Source of the DNA: DASUXA01 sp036378155
GTDB lineage: Bacteria; Actinomycetota; Actinomycetes; Mycobacteriales; Micromonosporaceae
Length of the DNA stretch: 64,000 nucleotides
NCBI GenBank assembly: GCA_036378155.1
Contig: DASUXA010000040.1
Coordinates: forward strand, 28,020 to 92,019
Direction: 5' to 3'
A program made the translations under genes and the position numbers. A model generated the notes under the pieces. The model searched no databases. It was not told where the DNA came from and was given only the letters and a program-made list of their open reading frames with translations. Below, piece after piece: positions 50,293 to 58,316 of this stretch. How positions within the stretch are numbered: position 1 is the stretch's first letter; every line of letters starts with the position of its first letter.

Positions 50293-51855
50293 CTATCCGA
50301 ACGTGGTGGGCAGCGGCGGCAACCGGAACATGACGACCTTGTCCGGGGGCGCGTCCTGCAGTTGTAGCCGCACCCCTTCGGCGGTCAGCGTGCCGGTCAC
50401 GTCGACGAGGACCGGCGCGGCGTACCCGAGCAGGGTCTGCAGTTGGGCGAGCACGTCGGCGGCGGTACCGACCTCGATCGGGCTGTCCGCCAGCCGCTCG
50501 AGATGGGTCGCGACGGCGTCCGCCACCGCGCTCGGGCTGAACCGCTCGTCGTCGTAGTGCCGGCGCAGCCGGTCGGCGAGGCGGCGGGCGCGGTCGTGTC
50601 CGGTCGCGCTCACCGGCAGCACCGTACCGTCGGCGATCGGCAGTGCGGCGAGCGTCGTGGCCAGCCGGTTCCACGGTCGCACCAACCGGGCGGCGACCAC
50701 CGCCTGCAGGTCCGCCTCGGTGAAATTGGCCCGCTGGAATTCCGGCGCGGTCAGCGCCAGGTAGAACCGCGCCAGGTCGCGGGGCACCCGGTCGAGCAGG
50801 TCGGTCGCCGAGATCAGATGGTTGCGGCTGGTGGAGAACTTCGACCGGTCCAGCTCGTAGAACTCGTTGGTGAACGTCGCCGCCGGAGTGGCGTACCCCG
50901 CCGGGTGCGACAGCAGCATCGCCAGGTCGAGCATGCCCCAGTGGAAGACGTTGTCGTATCCGTGGAAGTAGACGATCGTCGGGCGGGTGTCGGCGAGCCA
51001 CCAGGCGTCGGTACGGTCGCCGCCGACTCCCAGCTGCCGCGCCGACCACCAGGTGCTGTAGATGACCGCCGGCATCGCCTCCAGCCACGGGTACAACCGC
51101 TGCCCCGGCGTCTCGGGGAACGGCGCCGGCAGCCCCCAGTCGCCGGGCACGGTCACCGGTACGTCCGGCAGCGGACCGGCCATCAGCTCCGCGATCAGGT
51201 CGCGGGCGTGCGGACGCCACGTCGGCAGGTGCCGGTCGTAGTAGTCGGTCAGCTTCCCGCGCAGCCGCTCCAACGGCAGGACCAGGATCTCCACCTCGCG
51301 GTACTCGACGTCGTCGGTGGGATCGAGGGTGTACCGCGCGTCGAGCAGCTCGTCGAAGTTGTTCGGGTGCCCGCACGCCTCGCAGGCGCCGCCCGCGCTG
51401 CCCGCGAGGCACGTCGGGCAGGTACCGGACACCATCGCGTCGTACATCCACACGCCGGCGCGCCGGGCGAACGGAAACCGGACGGTACGCAGCTCGAACA
51501 CGCCCGCCGCGTGCTGGGCGGTGACGAAGTCGACAACGGTTCGCCGGTACGTGTCGTCGACCGGTGGCAGCCCCACCAACGTGGTGCCCAGCGCGGTGAA
51601 CGCCTGCTGGATCCGGGCGGTCGCGTCGCGTACCAGTTCCGACGGGGTCACCCCGAGCTTCGCCGCGCGGGTCGCGACGAACGTCTGGCTGTCGTCGGTA
51701 CAGGTGGTGTAGACGGCGAACCGGTCACGGGCACGCTGGTACCGGGCGTAGATGTCGGCGGCGAGGTACGGACCGGCGAGGTGCCCGACGTGCAGACCTC
51801 CGTTGGAGGTGGGCGTGGCCGGTACCACGATCACCGGCGCGTCGGGCAGGCTCAC
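50293..51855 (-). CDS. Methionyl-tRNA-synthetase-like enzyme, stand-alone half of an N-N bond forming system
   Basis: A 520-residue class I synthetase-like protein of the MetRS branch. ATP motif HVGH (residues 22-25, in TSNGGLHVGHLAGPYLAADI), zinc ribbon CPTC (146-149) with ACEACG (158-161), and KFSTSRN (339-345) in the place of KMSKS. It starts (GTG) 4 bases inside the cupin gene's end. MetRS-like domains fused to a cupin (Spb40, Tri28, PyrN) activate an amino acid onto N6-hydroxylysine before N-N bond formation. Here that domain is a separate protein. A second housekeeping MetRS must exist elsewhere, and this one differs in the HIGH and KMSKS loops. Whether it still binds tRNA is unknown. 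Confidence 0.9.
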   Translation of the reverse strand: MSLPDAPVIVVPATPTSNGGLHVGHLAGPYLAADIYARYQRARDRFAVYTTCTDDSQTFVATRAAKLGVTPSELVRDATARIQQAFTALGTTLVGLPPVDDTYRRTVVDFVTAQHAAGVFELRTVRFPFARRAGVWMYDAMVSGTCPTCLAGSAGGACEACGHPNNFDELLDARYTLDPTDDVEYREVEILVLPLERLRGKLTDYYDRHLPTWRPHARDLIAELMAGPLPDVPVTVPGDWGLPAPFPETPGQRLYPWLEAMPAVIYSTWWSARQLGVGGDRTDAWWLADTRPTIVYFHGYDNVFHWGMLDLAMLLSHPAGYATPAATFTNEFYELDRSKFSTSRNHLISATDLLDRVPRDLARFYLALTAPEFQRANFTEADLQAVVAARLVRPWNRLATTLAALPIADGTVLPVSATGHDRARRLADRLRRHYDDERFSPSAVADAVATHLERLADSPIEVGTAADVLAQLQTLLGYAAPVLVDVTGTLTAEGVRLQLQDAPPDKVVMFRLPPLPTTFG

Positions 51856-52217
51856 GACGCGGAGCCGTGACGCTCGACGAACCGGTCGGCCATCTCCCGG
51901 TCCCACCACACCGCGTACATCTGGAACGGCTCGTCGCCCCGGTTGACGACCTGGTGCCGCTCGTGCGGCGGGAAGTGCACGACGTCGCCCTCGACGAACG
52001 GCGTGGTCCCGGCGTCGGTGACCAGCTCGGCGCGCCCGGTCATGGCGATCCAGATCTCGTACTCGTGGTGACCGTGCGCGCCCGACTCCGCGCCCGGCGG
52101 CACCACGCACCAGGAGCCCTCGAACGGGGCGTTGAGCACGTCCCACGGCATCAGCCGTTGGGCGCGCAACCCGTTGTCGGGTTTGAGACCGTCGCGGTCG
52201 AGCTTGCGAATCTCCAT
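51852..52217 (-). CDS. Small cupin metalloprotein, predicted N-N bond forming component
   Basis: A 121-residue single-domain cupin. Motif 1 is HGHHEYEIWIAMTG with metal ligands His48, His50 and Glu54; motif 2 is GDVVHFPPHERHQVVN with His88. ATG lies two bases after the N-hydroxylase stop with GAGGA upstream, and its end overlaps the MetRS-like gene by 4 bases (GTGA). In Spb40-type enzymes a zinc cupin domain rearranges an aminoacyl ester of N6-hydroxylysine into a hydrazine. The gene order cupin then MetRS mirrors the domain order of those fusions. The function is inferred from context plus intact ligands. Confidence 0.88.
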   Translation of the reverse strand: MEIRKLDRDGLKPDNGLRAQRLMPWDVLNAPFEGSWCVVPPGAESGAHGHHEYEIWIAMTGRAELVTDAGTTPFVEGDVVHFPPHERHQVVNRGDEPFQMYAVWWDREMADRFVERHGSAS

Positions 52218-52219
52218 GC

Positions 52220-53527
52220 TCAGTCGTCCTCTCCCTGGATGGACACGGCGTCGACGCGCGCCGTCGTCGTGGCGGCGCGGTGGGCGAGCAGGTCGTCCAC
52301 CATCTCGCCGGCGCGTACCGCGAGCACGCTGATCAGCGAGTCCGCGATGCCGTGACTGTCCTCGTTGACACCCTGCAGGTAGCAGCCGGCGGTGACGGAG
52401 GCCGGCGTGATCATGCGGTAGTGGCGGTCCACCGCGATGTCGCGCACCCCCACCGCCTCGGCGGTCTGCCGGATCAGCCACGGCTTGTCCTGCTCGAAAC
52501 CCGTGCCGAGGAGCACCATGTCGGCGCGTACCTCGCTGGTCGTGCCGCGCATCCGGTCGCGCACCGTCAGCACCACGTCGTCGCCGTCCATCCGGGTGGC
52601 GAGCACATCGGTCAGGGTGTGCATGACGATCCGCTCGCTGCCGGTCAGCCGGTCCTGGTACATCTGCCGGTACAGCGCGTCGAGCATGCCCGGCGCGAGC
52701 CCGGCGTAGTTGGTGCGGTGCATCTCCGCCAGCACCTGGGCGCGGACCTGCGGCGAGCCGGCGTAGAACTGGTCGACGAAGGACGGGTAGTACAGCTCGT
52801 TGGTGAACGCGCTGCTCTCGTAGCCGCGCAGCCCGGCGGATCTCATGATCATCCGGCATTCGGCGGCGGGGAACCGCTGGTACACCGTCCACAGCATCTC
52901 GGCGGCGCTCTGCGCGCCGCCGACGACCACGAGCCGGCGTACCGCCGCCGGGTCGATCAACTCCACGCGGCTGGTGAACTCGGTGCTGTGCACGACCCGC
53001 TCGCCGGGCAGGTTCCGGAACTCGGCGGGTACGGCGGGGGTGCGACCGATGCCGATGACCACGTCCCGGCAGCGCACGACCTCGCCGGTGTCGAACCGGA
53101 CCCGCCAGCCGTCCACGGTACCGTCGTCGCGCGACGAGACGGGCTCGACCGCGGTGACGGTTCGTCCGTACTCCACCTGCACCCGCTCCAGCGACTTGGC
53201 GACCCACTGCAGGTACGCGGACACCTCGAGGCGGAACGGGGTGGCGGAGCCGAGGTTGATGAACTCGTCGAGCCGGCGGACCGAGTGCAGGTAGTTGATG
53301 AACGAGTACTTACTGCGCGGATTGCGCAGCGTCGCGAGGTCCTTCAGGAAGCTGACCTGGCTCTGCGTCCACGGCAACAGCATGCCGCGCTGCCAGGCGA
53401 TGTCGTCGTGCCGTTCCACTACGAGGGTCTCGTCGGCGAGCTGCGGAGCCATCTCCTCGGCCGCCACGGCGAAGGCGAGGTTGGCGGGACCGGCGCCTAC
53501 CGCGACCACTGACATCTGTCTTTCCAT
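52220..53527 (-). CDS. L-lysine/L-ornithine N-hydroxylase (flavin monooxygenase)
   Basis: A 435-residue protein of the SidA/IucD/PvdA family. FAD motif VVAVGAGPANLAFAVAAEEM (residue ~7 on), substrate-region WTQSQVSFLKDLATLRNPRS, NADPH motif VVVGGAQSAAEMLWTVYQRF (~200) and the C-terminal LLGTGFEQDKPWL. ATG 53527 has GAGGG upstream; an ATG at 53515 is also possible. It hydroxylates the side-chain amine using NADPH and O2. No siderophore synthetase (NRPS or IucA/C type) is nearby; instead it lies between a DAO-type oxidase and a cupin, as Spb38/Tri27/PyrM homologues do. The likely product is N6-hydroxylysine. Confidence 0.93.
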   Translation of the reverse strand: MERQMSVVAVGAGPANLAFAVAAEEMAPQLADETLVVERHDDIAWQRGMLLPWTQSQVSFLKDLATLRNPRSKYSFINYLHSVRRLDEFINLGSATPFRLEVSAYLQWVAKSLERVQVEYGRTVTAVEPVSSRDDGTVDGWRVRFDTGEVVRCRDVVIGIGRTPAVPAEFRNLPGERVVHSTEFTSRVELIDPAAVRRLVVVGGAQSAAEMLWTVYQRFPAAECRMIMRSAGLRGYESSAFTNELYYPSFVDQFYAGSPQVRAQVLAEMHRTNYAGLAPGMLDALYRQMYQDRLTGSERIVMHTLTDVLATRMDGDDVVLTVRDRMRGTTSEVRADMVLLGTGFEQDKPWLIRQTAEAVGVRDIAVDRHYRMITPASVTAGCYLQGVNEDSHGIADSLISVLAVRAGEMVDDLLAHRAATTTARVDAVSIQGEDD

Positions 53528-53536
53528 CGTGCGCCC

Positions 53537-54661
53537 TCATCCCCACGCTGTGTCGGCGCCCTGGACCGGGCAGGTCAGCACCGGCGGGCTTGCGAAAAAC
53601 GACGGCGACTGCCCGGACATCGCGGCGCCCAACGCGGTCGCGGCGAGCCGGCTCGACGCCAGGACACTCTTCGCGGCGCCCCCCGCACCACCGGTGAAGC
53701 TGTACACCCCGGGCATGCCCGCGACCGCGCGCAGCCGCAGCCCGCCGTCGGCGGCGAAACACTCCGTCGCGGCGGTCACCCGTCGCGGCGGCGGCAGCGG
53801 TCCGGCGAGCCCGAGGACGGTACGGGCGACATCGGACACCCGCTCGACGCAGACCGGGTCGGCAGCGATGTCGCCCGGCGCGACACCCCACGCCGACGTG
53901 GCGACCCCGAGCAGCACCGCGCCGTCGCCGTAGCTGCGCCCGTACAGCGTGGACAGGTCGTCGACGAGACAGCCGAGGTCGGGGCGTGCCAGCGGGTACA
54001 CCCCGTACTGGATGCGCCGGGTGCGCAGCGGCACAGGCAGCAGCCTGCCGGTCCACGCGCCGGCGGCGACGACCACCGCGTCGTGCCGCCGGACGGTACC
54101 GCCGACCAGCGTCACCGCCGGTCCCGCGTCCGACGCCGGTACCGCCTGCACCGCCGCGACCGGTTCGTCGCGCACCCGGGCACCCAGGTCGGCGGCGCGC
54201 GCGGCGGCGTACCGGCGCATCGCGTCCGGATCGACGTACCCGGCGTACCGCTCGACCACGGCGACCGTGCCGTCCGGCCGGGGTCCTAGGTCGAGGGTCC
54301 GGGCGAGCTCGGCGGCGGGTACCACCCGCGCCGAACCGGCGACCGCCGCGTCCAGCACCGCGAGCTGGGGCTGGGGGTCGGCGTCCGGGCGCAGGAAGTA
54401 GCTGGAGCGCGTCTCGCGGTACCCGCAGGCGCGCGCCAGCATCGGGTCGCCGCGCAGCTCGGCGAGGCTGGCGGCAGCCAACCGGCACTGGTCCAGGTCG
54501 GTCTCGAAGCCCCGGACGAACCCTCCGGACGCCCCGGTGGCGTCCATGCCCGACGTCGCCGGGTCCCGGTACAGGTCGACGTGCGCGCCCTGTTCGGCGA
54601 GGCGCAGCGCGAGCATCGAGCCGGCGACGCCGCCGCCGACGACGGCTATCCGGGTGCCCAT
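53537..54661 (-). CDS. DAO-type FAD oxidoreductase, predicted hydrazine-releasing oxidase
   Basis: About 374 residues from ATG 54661 (GTG 54715 would add 18). FAD motif RIAVVGGGVAGSMLALRLAE followed by VDLYRD; further DAO features are VVAAGAWTGRLLPVPLRTRR and the C-terminal GMPGVYSFTGGAGGAAKSVL. This is the glycine/D-amino acid oxidase family. In the s56-p1, triacsin and pyrazofurin pathways a DAO-type enzyme (Spb39, Tri26, PyrL) oxidises the lysine-linked hydrazine and frees the hydrazino acid. It is the first gene of the tight leftward operon, 9 bases before the N-hydroxylase. Its ATG overlaps the stop of a 23-codon upstream frame. Confidence 0.88.
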   Translation of the reverse strand: MGTRIAVVGGGVAGSMLALRLAEQGAHVDLYRDPATSGMDATGASGGFVRGFETDLDQCRLAAASLAELRGDPMLARACGYRETRSSYFLRPDADPQPQLAVLDAAVAGSARVVPAAELARTLDLGPRPDGTVAVVERYAGYVDPDAMRRYAAARAADLGARVRDEPVAAVQAVPASDAGPAVTLVGGTVRRHDAVVVAAGAWTGRLLPVPLRTRRIQYGVYPLARPDLGCLVDDLSTLYGRSYGDGAVLLGVATSAWGVAPGDIAADPVCVERVSDVARTVLGLAGPLPPPRRVTAATECFAADGGLRLRAVAGMPGVYSFTGGAGGAAKSVLASSRLAATALGAAMSGQSPSFFASPPVLTCPVQGADTAWG

Positions 54662-54732
54662 CAAGTCAGGTTCGGCCGGGAGGGGGACGCCGGCGCGCCT
54701 TTGCGCGCGGACCACCGGTCGAACCCACGCAT
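54661..54732 (-). CDS. Possible 23-residue leader peptide coupled to the DAO gene
   Basis: ATG at 54732 is preceded by GCGGAG at suitable distance and opens a 23-codon frame, MRGFDRWSARKGAPASPSRP and then NLT, whose TGA overlaps the ATG of the DAO gene (TGATG). The DAO gene itself lacks a ribosome site, so this small frame could feed ribosomes to it. It could also be chance. It is basic and has no known family. Confidence 0.35.
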   Translation of the reverse strand: MRGFDRWSARKGAPASPSRPNLT

Positions 54733-54914
54733 GATCGACTCCGCTGGACGATGACGAACGCTGTCCTCTTCCACTGTGGAGGGGAGGATATGGTCGGCTC
54801 GGAGGGCGGGCAAGGGTTCACCGTCGCCCTCGACGCGCGTAGATGCCTCGGACGAGCGGTGTGACCTCGACCACCTCCACCGATCGGTTGGTTCTCAGCT
54901 TTCGCTCAGGCACC

Positions 54915-54943
54915 CCGCCGCGCGCCGCGCGGGCGCGCGGCGG
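54915..54943 (-). terminator. 12-bp GC hairpin directly after the exporter gene
   Basis: The arms 54915-54926 and 54932-54943 pair perfectly around a five-base loop, starting 7 bases after the MFS stop codon. It suggests that the exporter transcript ends here and that the DAO-to-mscR genes have their own promoter in the ~180 bases that follow. Confidence 0.65.
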
Positions 54944-54949
54944 CGTGCT

Positions 54950-56206
54950 TCAGGCTTCGGCACCCGCCTGCGCCGGCTCGTCGGCGACGGTGGGCGCGGT
55001 CGGCACGGCGGTCGGAGCGGGCTGGACCGCGACGAGCACGACGGCGGCGGCGGTCAACGCCGCGGACGCGACGATCGTCGGGGTGTAGCTGTGCTCGATG
55101 TCCGCGAGCATCGCCCCCAGCTGGCTGGTGACCGCCACCGAGAGCATGTGCACCGCCCACAGCACCCCGAGCGCGGTGCCGCGCACCTCCGGCGGCAGAA
55201 CGCGGCTCACCCACATGGTCGTGGCGACCACGGTGGCGAGGTAGCTCGCGCCGAACACCGCGCCGAACGCGATGACGGTCGCCGGGTTCGCGACGAACAG
55301 CAGCATGACCATCGCGGCGGCGCGCATCGCGTACGCCCCGGCCAACGAGGCGCGGATCCACCCCAGGTCGCACAGCCGTCCCACGACCAGCGACCCGATG
55401 ATCTCCAGGGCCCCCAGCACCGCCACCGCCGACGCGCCGGTCGAGCTGGAAATGCCGTGGTCGTGCAGATAAGGGAAAAGATGTACGTCGATGAATGCCA
55501 TCGTGGTTCCGCACCCGATGAACGCCAGCACCAGAGCGCGGATCTGCGGGTGGCGGAACGTGGTCGCGGTCGCCTGCCACAGCGACACCCGTGCCGGGCG
55601 CTCGGCGGGGGCCTGCCGGGTGGACAGTCGTACCAGCACCAGGGACAGCGGCAGCAGCACGACCAGGAAGATCAGCCCGAGGACGAACAGCACCTGGTTC
55701 CACGACGTGGTGTGGTCCAGGTGCGCCCACAGCGGAACGAGCACCATGAAGCCCACTGCCGCGCCGTTGGTCAGCACCGCGTACACCAGTCCGCTGTTGC
55801 GACCGCGGAACAGTTGATCGGCGAGCACTCCCAGCGGTACGTAGGAGAGCATGGTCACCGCGACCGCGCCGACCACCCCGTAGCTGACAATGAAGATCCA
55901 CAGGTGGCTGGTGGTGGCGCTGAGCAGCAGCACCAGCCCGTTGAGCGCGGTGCCGACGGCGAGGACCGGGATCGCGCCGATCCGGTCGGCGAGGTGCCCG
56001 ACCACGGACGAGGACACGGCGGTGAACACCGCGAACAGCGTGGTCGCGATCGCCAGGCTGCCCCGGCTGACCTCGAAGCCGCCCGCGATGTCCAGGAAGA
56101 ACACCTGGACGGTGCTCTTCAGGGACGACCCGGCGAGCGAGATCAGAAAGCTCGCCGTCGCCGCGAAGATCGCGAACGCGGTGCCTACCTTGGCGGTCCT
56201 GGTCAT
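54950..56206 (-). CDS. MFS transporter next to the hydrazine genes
   Basis: A 418-residue 12-helix major facilitator. The N-terminal half has ATTLFAVFTAVSSSVVGHLA with DRIGAIPVLAVG (motif A), and VLTNGAAVGFMVLVPLW; the second half begins after RHPQIRALVLAFIGCGTTMA and contains VVGRLCDLGWIRASLAGAYA and GTALGVLWAVHMLSVAVTSQ. The start ATG has AGAGG upstream. The C-terminal tail is Pro/Ala/Thr-rich. It resembles the monocarboxylate/oxalate-type or export MFS groups. As the only transporter by the hydrazine genes it is the likely exporter or self-resistance protein. Confidence 0.86.
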   Translation of the reverse strand: MTRTAKVGTAFAIFAATASFLISLAGSSLKSTVQVFFLDIAGGFEVSRGSLAIATTLFAVFTAVSSSVVGHLADRIGAIPVLAVGTALNGLVLLLSATTSHLWIFIVSYGVVGAVAVTMLSYVPLGVLADQLFRGRNSGLVYAVLTNGAAVGFMVLVPLWAHLDHTTSWNQVLFVLGLIFLVVLLPLSLVLVRLSTRQAPAERPARVSLWQATATTFRHPQIRALVLAFIGCGTTMAFIDVHLFPYLHDHGISSSTGASAVAVLGALEIIGSLVVGRLCDLGWIRASLAGAYAMRAAAMVMLLFVANPATVIAFGAVFGASYLATVVATTMWVSRVLPPEVRGTALGVLWAVHMLSVAVTSQLGAMLADIEHSYTPTIVASAALTAAAVVLVAVQPAPTAVPTAPTVADEPAQAGAEA

Positions 56207-56553
56207 TGAGCAGCCTCTGCTTCGGACGTACGGAGCGGTGTCGAGCCTTGCGTCGAGCGCGCGTCGACCACCGCCGTGGTGATCGCCGACCGGGTCATCC
56301 TGGCATGCGCGCGCATCGACGACCAGCACTGGTGTCGCGGCGCTGGCGGCGGTACGTTCTCCGGTTGCCGTGAGCGACGGCGATCCCGACGACGCTGCTC
56401 CCGCCGTGCTCGGGTACCGGCGCCGTCACCTTCAACCCGAAGCCGGCGAGCAGCACGTCGTAACCAGGCGACCGTGAAGGTCAGCTACGCCGGGCAGCCC
56501 TGACCCGACGACCGACCTGCGGCAACCCGGCACCTACGACGCGGACTGTCACA
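56207..56553. other. Intergenic region upstream of the MFS gene
   Basis: About 350 bases. The promoter of the leftward MFS gene should lie here. A short rightward frame starting GTG near 56370 has high third-position GC (35 codons, beginning VSDGDPDDAAPAVLGYRRR), which may be the remnant of a broken gene. No complete gene or strong repeat is seen. Confidence 0.4.
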
Positions 56554-57876
56554 TCAGCGGGCGTGCGCGGGCGAGCGGGTCGCGGCGGCGGCGCGGACGA
56601 ATTCGGCGCGGGGATGCTGCAGTTCGGTGAGCGACACGACGTCGTGCGGGAAGACCGCGTCGACCGCCCAGTCCGCCGCCACCCGCACCTGCCGGCTGAC
56701 CGTCGGCAACTGCCACCAGTGGTACGTCCGGTGCATCAGCCACGCCGGCAACCCGCACGCCTTGAACTGGTAGATCTGGGCGGTGCCCTGGAACCGGCCC
56801 AGGCTGGCGACCGACCCGAGGTACCGGTGCCGGTAGGTGCGCAACCGGTGCCCGCGCACCTCGGCGAGCAGGTTGTCCGCCAGCCGGCGAGCCTGGCGCA
56901 TCGCGTGCTGGGCGGTCGGGCCGACCAGCGCGTCCGGGTTGTCGCTGGTGAGGTCCGGTACCGCCGCGCAGTCCCCCGCGGTCCACGCCGCCGGGGTGTC
57001 GACGACCCGCAGGTACGCGTCGGCGAGCAACCGACCCCGGCTGTCGCGCGGCAGGTCGGTCTCCGCCAGCATCGGGTTCGGTCGTACCCCGGCGGTCCAG
57101 ATCAGGGTGTCGGCGTCGAACGACTCCCCCGGGTCCAGTTCCACGTGACCGTCGACGCAGGAGGTGACGCGGGTGCGCAGGCGTACGTCGACGCCGCGCG
57201 CGGCGAGCAGGTCGACGGTGTACCGGGCGAGGTCCGCGCCGACCTCGGGCATGATCCGCTCGGTCGCCTCGACCAGCACCCACCTGAGGTCCGTCGGTTC
57301 CAGCTCGCCGAACAGGTCGACCACCCGGCGGCTCATGTCGGACAGCTCGCCGAGCGCCTCGATGCCGGCATACCCGCCGCCGACCACGACGAAGGTCAGC
57401 GCGCGGCGTCGGGCGTGCGGGTTCGTGGTACCGGCGGCGAACGAGAGCCGTTCGAGGACGTGGTCGCGCAGGTACACCGCCTCGCCGAGGGACCGGAAGC
57501 TGATGCCGACCTCGGCGAGCCCCGGGATCGGCAGGGTACGGGCGACCGATCCGGGGCTGACGACCACGTGGTCGTAGCTGATCTCCCGGTACTCGTCGCC
57601 GGCGAGCCGTACCGTCGCCCGGCGCGCGGCATGACTGATCCCGACCACCTCGCCACCGATGATCTGCGCGTGCGGCAGCACCCGGCGCAGCGGTACCGCC
57701 ACGTGCCGGGGCTCCACGTTCCCGGCCGCCGTCTCGGCGAGCAGCGGCTGGTAGGTCATGTGCGTGCGGGGATCGACCAGCACCACGTCGAGTTCCCCCG
57801 GCCGCATCCGGCGGTACAGCCGCAGCGCCGTGTACAGCCCGACGTATCCCCCGCCGATGATCAGTACCCGTGGCAT
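56554..57876 (-). CDS. ndh: Type II NADH dehydrogenase (NDH-2)
   Basis: A 440-residue protein. FAD motif RVLIIGGGYVGLYTALRLYR, NADH motif LTFVVVGGGYAGIEALGELS, the NDH-2 segment TAGVRPNPMLAETDLPRDSR and AWTAGDCAAVPDL, and PTAQHAMRQARRLADNLLAE. The C-terminal region (YLGSVASLGRFQGTAQIYQF, AWLMHRTYHWWQLP) contains the membrane-binding helices. It should pass electrons from NADH to menaquinone without pumping protons. With ctaD nearby it belongs to the respiratory part of this region, although it is a separate transcript. Confidence 0.92.
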   Translation of the reverse strand: MPRVLIIGGGYVGLYTALRLYRRMRPGELDVVLVDPRTHMTYQPLLAETAAGNVEPRHVAVPLRRVLPHAQIIGGEVVGISHAARRATVRLAGDEYREISYDHVVVSPGSVARTLPIPGLAEVGISFRSLGEAVYLRDHVLERLSFAAGTTNPHARRRALTFVVVGGGYAGIEALGELSDMSRRVVDLFGELEPTDLRWVLVEATERIMPEVGADLARYTVDLLAARGVDVRLRTRVTSCVDGHVELDPGESFDADTLIWTAGVRPNPMLAETDLPRDSRGRLLADAYLRVVDTPAAWTAGDCAAVPDLTSDNPDALVGPTAQHAMRQARRLADNLLAEVRGHRLRTYRHRYLGSVASLGRFQGTAQIYQFKACGLPAWLMHRTYHWWQLPTVSRQVRVAADWAVDAVFPHDVVSLTELQHPRAEFVRAAAATRSPAHAR

Positions 57877-58061
57877 CGGCTCGCCCTACCCGCGAACGGG
57901 ACGCGGAAACCTGACGCGACCAGGCATGCGGCGCGGGGCTCACGGGTACCGCCGGAGTGTGCGCCCAGCGGAACCGACCCGCCGAGCCGGGCCCACGCCG
58001 GGCGCGCCGAAAGCGGGCCCACCTCGGGCGCGCCGAACGTCAGTCAGGGGAGGCAGCGGCG

Positions 58062-58277
58062 ATGACCGACAGCAGCGGCGAGCAGCAACCGGAGCGGACC
58101 GACGGGTCGCGCGAGCCGGAGCCCGAGGTGCGGGTACGCACCGGGGCCGACCAGCCGTGGGATCCGGAGGACCTGACCGTGGCGAAGGGACAGGACCCGA
58201 CGCCCGGCAACGTCGAGCGCAGCCGGCGCGAACTCGACGAGGAAGGGCCGTCCGCGATCGAGCGGACCGTGCCCTGA
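58062..58277 (+). CDS. Small disordered acidic protein
   Basis: A 71-residue protein with a strong GGGGAGG ribosome site eight bases before the ATG. It is rich in Glu, Asp, Arg, Pro and Gln (QQPERTDGSREPEPEVRVRT, PWDPEDLTVAKGQDPTPGNV, RRELDEEGPSAIERTVP), with no hydrophobic core, so it is probably disordered. The conserved look of PWDPEDLTVAKG suggests a real gene. No function can be given. Confidence 0.72.
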   Translation: MTDSSGEQQPERTDGSREPEPEVRVRTGADQPWDPEDLTVAKGQDPTPGNVERSRRELDEEGPSAIERTVP

Positions 58278-58316
58278 CCGGCCACCGTCGAGCGGCGCGG
58301 TACCGGTCGGCGGCGG

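Noticed and set aside
50293..51855. Housekeeping methionyl-tRNA synthetase
   Set aside because: HIGH and KMSKS loops are altered (HVGH, KFSTS), and the gene is embedded in a biosynthetic operon, overlapping a cupin gene.
52220..53527. Siderophore cluster based on the lysine/ornithine N-hydroxylase
   Set aside because: No NRPS, IucA/C-type synthetase, acyltransferase or siderophore receptor is nearby. The cupin, MetRS-like and DAO genes point to hydrazine formation instead.
54750..54864. 37-codon rightward frame beginning MTNAVLFHCGGEDMVG in the gap before the MFS gene
   Set aside because: No ribosome site, no homology recognised, opposite to the local transcription direction.
56276..56503. 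75-codon rightward frame upstream of the MFS gene
   Set aside because: Arg-rich shifted-frame composition with no ribosome site; at best a broken remnant.
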